A stretch of DNA of 64,000 bases from Tetrapyrgos nigripes (taxonomy: Eukaryota; Basidiomycota; Agaricomycetes; Agaricales; Campanellaceae). Position 1 is the first letter of the stretch. Each line of letters starts with the position of its first letter. The DNA is taken from assembly GCA_013368315.1 (NCBI GenBank), contig JAACJM010000032.1:558001-622000 (forward strand). The letters are read 5' to 3'. Below are positions 58,238 to 64,000 of this stretch, piece by piece. Position numbers and translations under genes: made by a program. Below the pieces are notes generated by a model. That model ran no database searches and was not told the DNA's origin. It saw nothing but the letters and a program-made list of their open reading frames with translations.

Positions 58238-58722
58238 TAATTGCTGCTAATGCCGCCACCCCTGCAGGTTATCACGATCACATTGTGTCCACAAGCAGAG
58301 TTGCAGAATTTGCTATGGTCATCAACCAAACGAGGGAAGGGCCCTTGGTGCTGGATATAAGTCTAGTAGTTGCCGTTGCTAAGGTGCGTCAATAACCCTC
58401 GACAATGACCTTTCAGGATGATTTTTGATATGCTTCCCTGCAGAACTGGACGGTGGGCTTTACTGGCGTCATCTACAGAACAATTGGCTTTGCAGACCCC
58501 CATGACAAAAAGTCGTGGATCTTCTGTACGGTTCGAAGGTGTTTCGGGTTTGGTAGTCAAGTCTACCATGGTGAATACAGGACGTTTGGTGTGGGTCTCT
58601 TGACAACTATTGGATTGTACAACTCGGCAGCTTTTGATGACGACCGGTCAAAGCTGTCATCGAGTCGTGGCATTGCGTTGTTGTTATTAACAACAACATT
58701 GAGATGTGTTAGGCCTGGTTGA
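58238..58722 (+). other. Unidentified ORF fused to the Copia fragment
   Basis: The frame of the Copia fragment continues into ANAATPAGYHDHIV, SRVAEFAMVINQTREGPL and, across a plausible intron (about 58384-58442), NWTVGFTGVIYRTIGFADPH, CFGFGSQVYHGEYRTFG and on to the stop at 58722. I do not recognise a family. It could be a remnant of a host gene into which the element was inserted, or part of another repeat. Confidence 0.35.
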
Positions 58723-58824
58723 GGAACGAGTGCATTTCCAGGCATGGACTGACTCGGCAGAGTCATCAAGAGAGAGCGAGTCGCATTATTTGTCCATGCA
58801 CTGCCGATGGCTGGAGTCCGTTTC

Positions 58825-60400
58825 TCAGGTGATGAGAGGGAAAGAGGAGGGAAATCGGTGGACTGCAGATAGACTGGCTGCATTTGATCCACCGCTCAGC
58901 GCCCGAGGAGGCGATATGGGCAACATGTTCCGCGAATTGGTGTGAGAGTGATCGTGGCGGCAGTTAGTTGCATGCAGAGTAGGATCTGGCTTTAGCCCAA
59001 CTGCCCAGTCGGGACGAGCAGGAAGGGGATGCTGTTGCAAGGAGGCCATTGAAGTGTACGTCTGCCTTGATGATGACGATGTTGAAGATGACTTCGGCGA
59101 GGCCATTAATCAGACTTTCAGATATTAATGAGGAATAACTTACAGCAGTAGAAGCAACATCGTCATTTGGAGAAGGACGATAGTTACCAGAGCTTCCAGT
59201 ACTGGTGTTCGACTGTCTTCGCATAGATGAACTCAGTCTTGGGCCTATGATTTCACCACCTCCATTCATTGTCGAGTCTCCACCGTTCATCAGCACACCG
59301 CCCATACCAATACCAGGCCCATAACTCCATGCTGGTCGAGGCAACAGGGCATTATTAAGTTTTCCTCCACCGTTCACCGAGTTACCCCCATTTCTCGGCA
59401 TACCACATCGATTGGGATTACCTCTCTGTGCATCACCGTTACCCAAACCTGGTATTCGCGAGTCGTTGAAAAGTTGACCAACGGCATTGGGTGGTGAGTG
59501 GACGGGGCCAGAACCAGGTGGAGGGGTATAATATCCTGGCATTGGATAGGGATATGGCGGGTGCATGTATTATGGGTAGGGCTGAAGATGCTGAGGCAGC
59601 TGATGTGGCTGTGGGCCAGGCATTCAACCATTGGAAGGTTGAGACGGCACAGGAGGGGCTGAATGCACAGAAGGTGGGTTGGCAGGTGGCGGCTACATGT
59701 AAGGATTGCCATACAGAAAGTGAGGAGGTGGTGGAGGATACACCTCGCTTGGTGTAGAGGGTGATCCATCGGAAGAATTTTGAGGAGGCTGAGGCGGCTG
59801 TCCAAATGCATATGGAGGATAATACGGGTACGGTGGCATGTAGGGGTGATTTGGAGGTGGCTGTTGTGACAGCGGCGGCGGGTAGTTTGGATATGCTCCT
59901 GGAGCAGAGTGTTGTACTTGAGGGGGCAGGCTCGTATAATGATGCATATGTGAATGATGGTGAAGACGCCCGAGAATTCCGTGAGCTGTTGCCGGAGCCA
60001 TTGGGGAAGGGAACATTCGAGGACCTTATCGAATGAGTGGATATGTGTTGGACCAGCACGAATCCTTCTTGTTGAATGAAGGCCCAGACCATTCACTCTC
60101 CGTCGCTAGTGAGCTCAAAGCATCATCCGTGTTGCCGACACTACTACCTGCATGAGAGGCTGAGGCAGAAGTGAGGCCAGATGAGGAGCTAGCGCTCATG
60201 TCTTTCTCCTTCTCCTTCTCCTTCTCCTTCTCTTCAAAATCCATGGATATCCTGTTACGTGCTGCATTGTATGCAGCCTCGCGTTCTTCAATAGTCATCC
60301 ACTTCTTTCCGCTTCCGCCAGTGGCATTACTACGTCCTCCCATACTGCCGGCTTCAGCAGGCGATGGTTGGAGGAGGATGGGTGGTGACCGTACATATAT
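58825..60400 (-). pseudogene. R3H/SUZ-type RNA-binding protein, decayed and truncated at the 5' end
   Basis: On the minus strand the SUZ-like block MTIEEREAAYNAARNRISMD is followed by an EKEKEK run, then a Pro/Tyr-rich region (SQQPPPNHPYMPPYPYYPP), NYRPSPNDDVAST and the SUZ-C-like RPDWAVGLKPDPTLHA near 58980. The N-terminal R3H domain is missing: similarity fades out above about 60400. In the main frame there are stops TAA (60026-60028), TAG (59693-59695), TGA (59624-59626) and TAA (59570-59572), and part of the chain (VPFPNGSGNSSRNSRASSPS) is in another frame, so indels are likely. Intact relatives bind single-stranded nucleic acid and RNA. This copy is almost certainly dead. Confidence 0.7.
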
Positions 60401-60606
60401 GGAAGTCGCGACAAACAGCTGCGACAAACAACTGACAAACACCTGGCCGCTCCCGCCTCTGTCCACGCCGATCTCCCAACGTTGCAAACTCCAACGCGCT
60501 CTCATGGTATGTGTGCGCTTCTGGAGTATAAACTCTCTTTTTCAGTGTTTTGAAGTTTTCCGTCTTCCCTGTCCACTTGCCAGGTTCCTGTTCTACGAGG
60601 GCATCT

Positions 60607-61067
60607 ATGCCGATGTCTTCAGTAGCTGCGTCTGCATCGACGTCTTCTGGAACGGATTCTGTGGTGTATGTTTTCGCCTTGAATGAGGGTAGTGGAAAAC
60701 TCGAGTACAAAATTGGGTCCACGGGCTGCACACCCGAGACCAGACTCAGGGAATGGAGGAGGGGACACCAGTCAAAGGGGTTTAGACTGGTGTATTCGGT
60801 GAAGGTGGTAGGTAGGAATACGGCGTATGTCGTTGGTGCGTCGTGTGGGGTTTCCCAATTCGAACACTACTCATTTTCATCACAGAACATGAAGCCCATC
60901 AACAGATACTACAATATGCCACCAAGATCCACAGGTCATGCCCGGATTGCCTTGTGGTGCACCAGGAAGAATTTGTCATGGAGCTGGATTTCGGATTGGA
61001 GGATGTTCGCGACGCCGTCGACACGGCGAAGCGACTTGTAGAGGCCAGGAGAGTGGGATGCACTTGA
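60607..61067 (+). CDS. T5orf172/MUG113-like (GIY-YIG superfamily) protein
   Basis: ATG 60607 gives MPMSSVAASASTSSGTDS, then VYVFALNEGSGKLEYKIGST, TRLREWRRGHQ and, across an intron (about 60837-60887), YVVEHEAHQQILQYATKIH, VVHQEEFVMELDFGLED and a stop at 61067. The pattern VYxFxL, YKIGxT, RLxEW, E-x-x-x-H and EEF is that of the T5orf172 domain, a GIY-YIG nuclease relative found in fungal MUG113 proteins. About 135 residues, so only the domain. A longer N-terminus may exist upstream, where the reading is unclear. Function is unknown; nuclease activity is not proven for the fungal members. Confidence 0.6.
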
Positions 61068-61688
61068 TGCTTTTTAGGTTTCTTTGGTTTTTGGTGTTTT
61101 TTTTTTTTTTTTGCTTTCCTGCTATTCAATCTGCTTTCGAATCGCTGCCAAGGTGTAGGACCACTTATGTATATAGGACTTTGTAACTAAGATATTTTAA
61201 AGCAGACGCGTCTTTACGTTGACGCGTTGGACATGCACTTGCGTCAGATCACTGACGCACCAGCGTTGTATCAGTAGTCCATAAATATCATCTATTAGTA
61301 CACCTATCTAGAGTTCAGATGCATGATATATTGAGACTCGTATCTGTACATATATCTGGATTCCAGATACATACCATTTCTGGACACAAATCCGCAAAAT
61401 TGATAGGTGATCTTTCTTTTGTTTGAATAGGTGTGCGAATTGAAAATCTTTTTGTACTTCTTTCCAAAGATCTAATATGACATGTGTCTGGTCACGAATT
61501 AAATGTACGGTAAGGCATCCTAATATATCAACTTTCTGGTTAGATATCTAACTTACTAATACATGATCTATTTCGACTTATATCTGGGTTCCTAATGTAT
61601 CTTATTTCCGTGCACATATTAGATCACCTATCCGTCGAGCGGATATTTGTCCCTTTTTGGCGTGTCAGTTCCTATCTGTCCCAGAGAC
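61068..61688. other. AT-rich intergenic stretch
   Basis: Holds a T-tract at about 61097-61112 and weakly repeated ATATCTGG / AGATACAT / GATCACCTAT words. No gene seen. Confidence 0.5.
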
Positions 61689-62224
61689 ATGACTGAAGCT
61701 TGTCTTGCTAGATCAAATCCACACAGTCTACTATCTCCTCCTCCATCGCCCAGGCCACACGCGTCCCCTCTGGACCACTTCGACCCTGCCCATCCCATTA
61801 CCACAAAAGACGACATTGTTCTTTGCGTTGAGAAGAACATGGCGACGTACCTCGACAAAGCTCTCTTAAAGCTTGGACTGCATGTGGAGGCTCGGACGTC
61901 CTTCATCACGTACGTTACTCTCTTCTTCTCCATCCACTGCTTAGTTTCTCATTCTCAAAATCCTCAAAATCCTACTTACAGGTACTGGTTACCCTCTTGG
62001 CTGATATTTTTGGGAAGTCAGTGGCCAGAGTACATACCGATGTTCACTATCCTCTCGTCTTTCGACATATCGTCAGAAAACCATATATCAATCTTCATTT
62101 GTATGCTTCTGCCGAATATGATATTTCGCACCCTAAAATCACCCCAAAGCAGGCTTATGCATCCCGATGGTCGAATTCAGGAGTGACTCGAGGTCGAAGA
62201 CAGATTGCAAACGATCCATCATAA
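61689..62224 (+). CDS. Small hypothetical gene, possibly a gene fragment
   Basis: ATG 61689 gives MTEACLARSNPHSLLSPPPS and then YLDKALLKLGLHVEARTSFI, which joins through an intron (61910-61981) to TYWLPSWL. This wording recalls a conserved fungal protein of unknown role, but the match ends soon after WLPS. In another frame the following exon reads ADIFGKSVARVHTDVHYPLV and ends RRQIANDPS at 62224. Which frame is real cannot be decided by eye. It may be a chimaera of two gene fragments. Confidence 0.35.
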
Positions 62225-62307
62225 AGGTACAATTTGCTCTTATTTTGCCATCCTTTCCACTGTTGAGATCGTTGAGAGATAAAGAGAGATTTCCAATTTC
62301 ATGCTAA

Positions 62308-64000
62308 TCACCGAGCAGACAACACATTCAGACTAAAGTCCATGAAGGTAAGGCTATCTCCACCAAATGCTACGAAGTGATCATCCATGCAAAGCGTATG
62401 AACGACCCCTGTTTCCCTTTTGCATTCTGTAGCGACAGGTTTCTAGGTAGGAAAAGAGTGAGTATGCAATCCATACGGCATACGAAAAAGAGAATGAAGC
62501 TTGAGGTCAGAAGGCCCACCTTTGGATTGCGATAATCCCATAGGCAAATCATCCCGTCTTCATATCCTCGCGCAAAGTAACAAAACTTTGTGCTTCCCTC
62601 GGTGAACCTCCTTCTCGGCTTGCCAGCAACCTGCTCTGCTCGATAACCAAATGAACAATCGGATTTGCGATCGTATAGTAGTCCGTATTTGTCCTTGGGA
62701 GATTTTCGGGAATCATATACGTGAACTTGCGTATCGAGGTGATCAACCTAGTTATGAATTCGAGTGATTGTCAGAGAAAAGCAGAATAAAGATGGGTTGA
62801 CATTCCTCACCTCGAACACCTGCATCCTGTGGTCGTCAGGATGGAAGTAAAGATGTTGGATTGTGTTGCTCATCCTTGAGGTGGGAGCTTTTTCACTGTA
62901 AATCATCGTGCTTGTCGAAACGCGGTTCAAATCATACGCTTGCACGTATAATCCAAACCCCACCAGCAACGTTGTCCGATGACAAGCAAGTACTGCTGGC
63001 GTTCTATCGAGAACGAGGATTTTCTCGCTACGAGTATGATGTAACGAATTAGGATCCAAAGTCCATTTCCGCAGTATCTTATCATACCCCGAAGTGAGAA
63101 ACTCTCTTCTGCGGTCCGGGCCCGGTGTGATACATCGAATGAGCTTAGGTATGGATGGACGTGACACATTGGGATCTTCTGGGGGTTCAGAAAGACGGGG
63201 CTGATGAGGAGTGTGTGGGAGGTCGACAAGGACGGGTCTTGAAGCCCGAGAATTTTCTGGGAGAGAGACGCAGGAAACTTGAAAATCGGAGGCATGGTCA
63301 TACGCTAAGACGATCGTATCGCCTATAGCGCATGCATCCTCGACTTGACGAACTGTGTCTAAATTCCCGGATGGTAAGGAGAAAGTTGATATCCTGGATC
63401 TGTAAAGACACACAGGAACGCCCCGTTAGTGAAGGAGCGAAAGCAAGAGAAAAGACCGCAACAAACCGTTTCTCTGGGTCAAAGAACTGTATATCAGCTC
63501 TCATCGAGACTGTAGCCAATGGTCGTCCAGCCGACGGGCTAGCCAAAACGCGTCTTGCTCTGCCAAACGCAGTCCTTGGAACCCTCGCAGTGACAAACGG
63601 TTCAGTTTGGCTGGGAGCTGAATAGGGACCCGAAGATCTCGTCTGTCCCCGAGCTCTAGCCACATCTGTTTCCCTCGCTTTCCCCTTCTCTTTCCGTTTC
63701 GACGATGACCCGGGAACTGCACTTGACACAGGAATCCGAGGAAGGTTAGCGCGATCAAAGTTGCTTCTGAAGGGTAAGAATTCCCCTGATTCCGACGAAC
63801 TTGAATCCGAGGCATTCCGGGTACGACCAGTTGGCTCCATATGTTCGGACTCTGAACCAGATTTGACATATAAGGGAATTGGGTGCGACGGAGAGGACGT
63901 TTTAGAGTGACTTCCAGAGCGCTTGAACAGAAGTTGTGATATTGGTTCCGAGTCAGAATTCGACTCAATCTCTATCGGGGTCAGTGAGCGCAATAAAGAA
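62308..64000 (-). CDS. WD-repeat protein, 5' end outside the window
   Basis: The frame is open to the right edge; no ATG is seen near it, so the N-terminus lies beyond 64000. The visible start is Ser- and Glu-rich (SDSSSSESGEFLPF) and basic (SSKRKEKGKARE). Several exons then carry blade-like repeats: RVLASPSAGRPLATVSMRAD, IQFFDPEKR, LTSGYDKILRKWTLDPN, HLYFHPDDHRMQVFEVDH, and FARGYEDGMICLWDYRNPK. The last exon reads KPVATECKRETGVVHTLCMD and ends LSAR with TGA at 62308. YDKILRKW and EDGMICLWDYR are WD-repeat strands. Such propellers serve as scaffolds; the complex is unknown. Confidence 0.7.

Noticed and set aside
61395..61635. GATAGGTGATCT near 61400 and its inverse AGATCACCTATC near 61622, like ends of a small MITE
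   Set aside because: Only 12 bases match and no target duplication could be found; in AT-rich DNA this can occur by chance.

Overview
The window is nuclear DNA of a filamentous basidiomycete, most likely an agaricomycete. Genes are dense, on both strands, and broken by many 50-70 bp GT-AG introns. The families present (DUF6534 membrane protein, DUF6699 protein, GMC oxidoreductase, pectin methylesterase, chitin deacetylase, NoxA, F-box protein) are typical of that group. Exon joins were read by eye from splice signals and conserved protein motifs; no search was run.

Layout. 1-9 kb: an NAD(P) reductase, a methyltransferase with an inserted Gly-His run, a secreted GMC oxidoreductase and an MFS transporter. 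9-11.3 kb: no gene seen. 11.3-17 kb: an alpha/beta hydrolase, a pectin methylesterase and a DUF6699 protein. 17-24 kb: a DUF6534 membrane protein flanked by copies of one dispersed repeat, then an F-box protein and a GFA-domain protein. 24.7-28.8 kb: two convergent chitin deacetylase paralogues; the first is split by an 862 bp terminal-inverted-repeat element at a TA site, and removing the element restores the frame. 30-40 kb: a second MFS transporter, NADPH oxidase A and an NAD(P)-binding Rossmann protein. 39.9-41.1 kb: a 1.13 kb inverted-repeat element with a 6 bp target duplication.

41.5-58.2 kb is a nested retrotransposon block. A Ty1/Copia element (LTRs 41555-41953 and 57057-57455) is split by a complete Ty3/Gypsy chromovirus (45903-53693, 502 bp LTRs, target duplication CTTTG). 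The Gypsy element carries the signature of Tf1/sushi self-priming: ten bases just inside the 5' LTR are complementary to the predicted 5' end of its transcript. Downstream of pol it has a third ORF (171 aa) with its own TATA promoter, a double Cys/His motif and five WG motifs in a Trp-rich tail. This is the best candidate here for something undescribed. The Copia element carries an extra module of roughly 550 residues between gag and protease. All six simple in-frame stops in the two elements are TGA.

58-64 kb: an unidentified ORF fused to a Copia fragment, a decayed R3H/SUZ-type RNA-binding protein pseudogene, a T5orf172/MUG113-like gene, a small uncertain gene, and a WD-repeat gene that runs off the right edge.

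Themes: extracellular and cell-wall chemistry (pectinesterase, chitin deacetylases, GMC oxidase, NoxA), transport, and heavy recent transposon activity around 24-25 kb and 40-58 kb.
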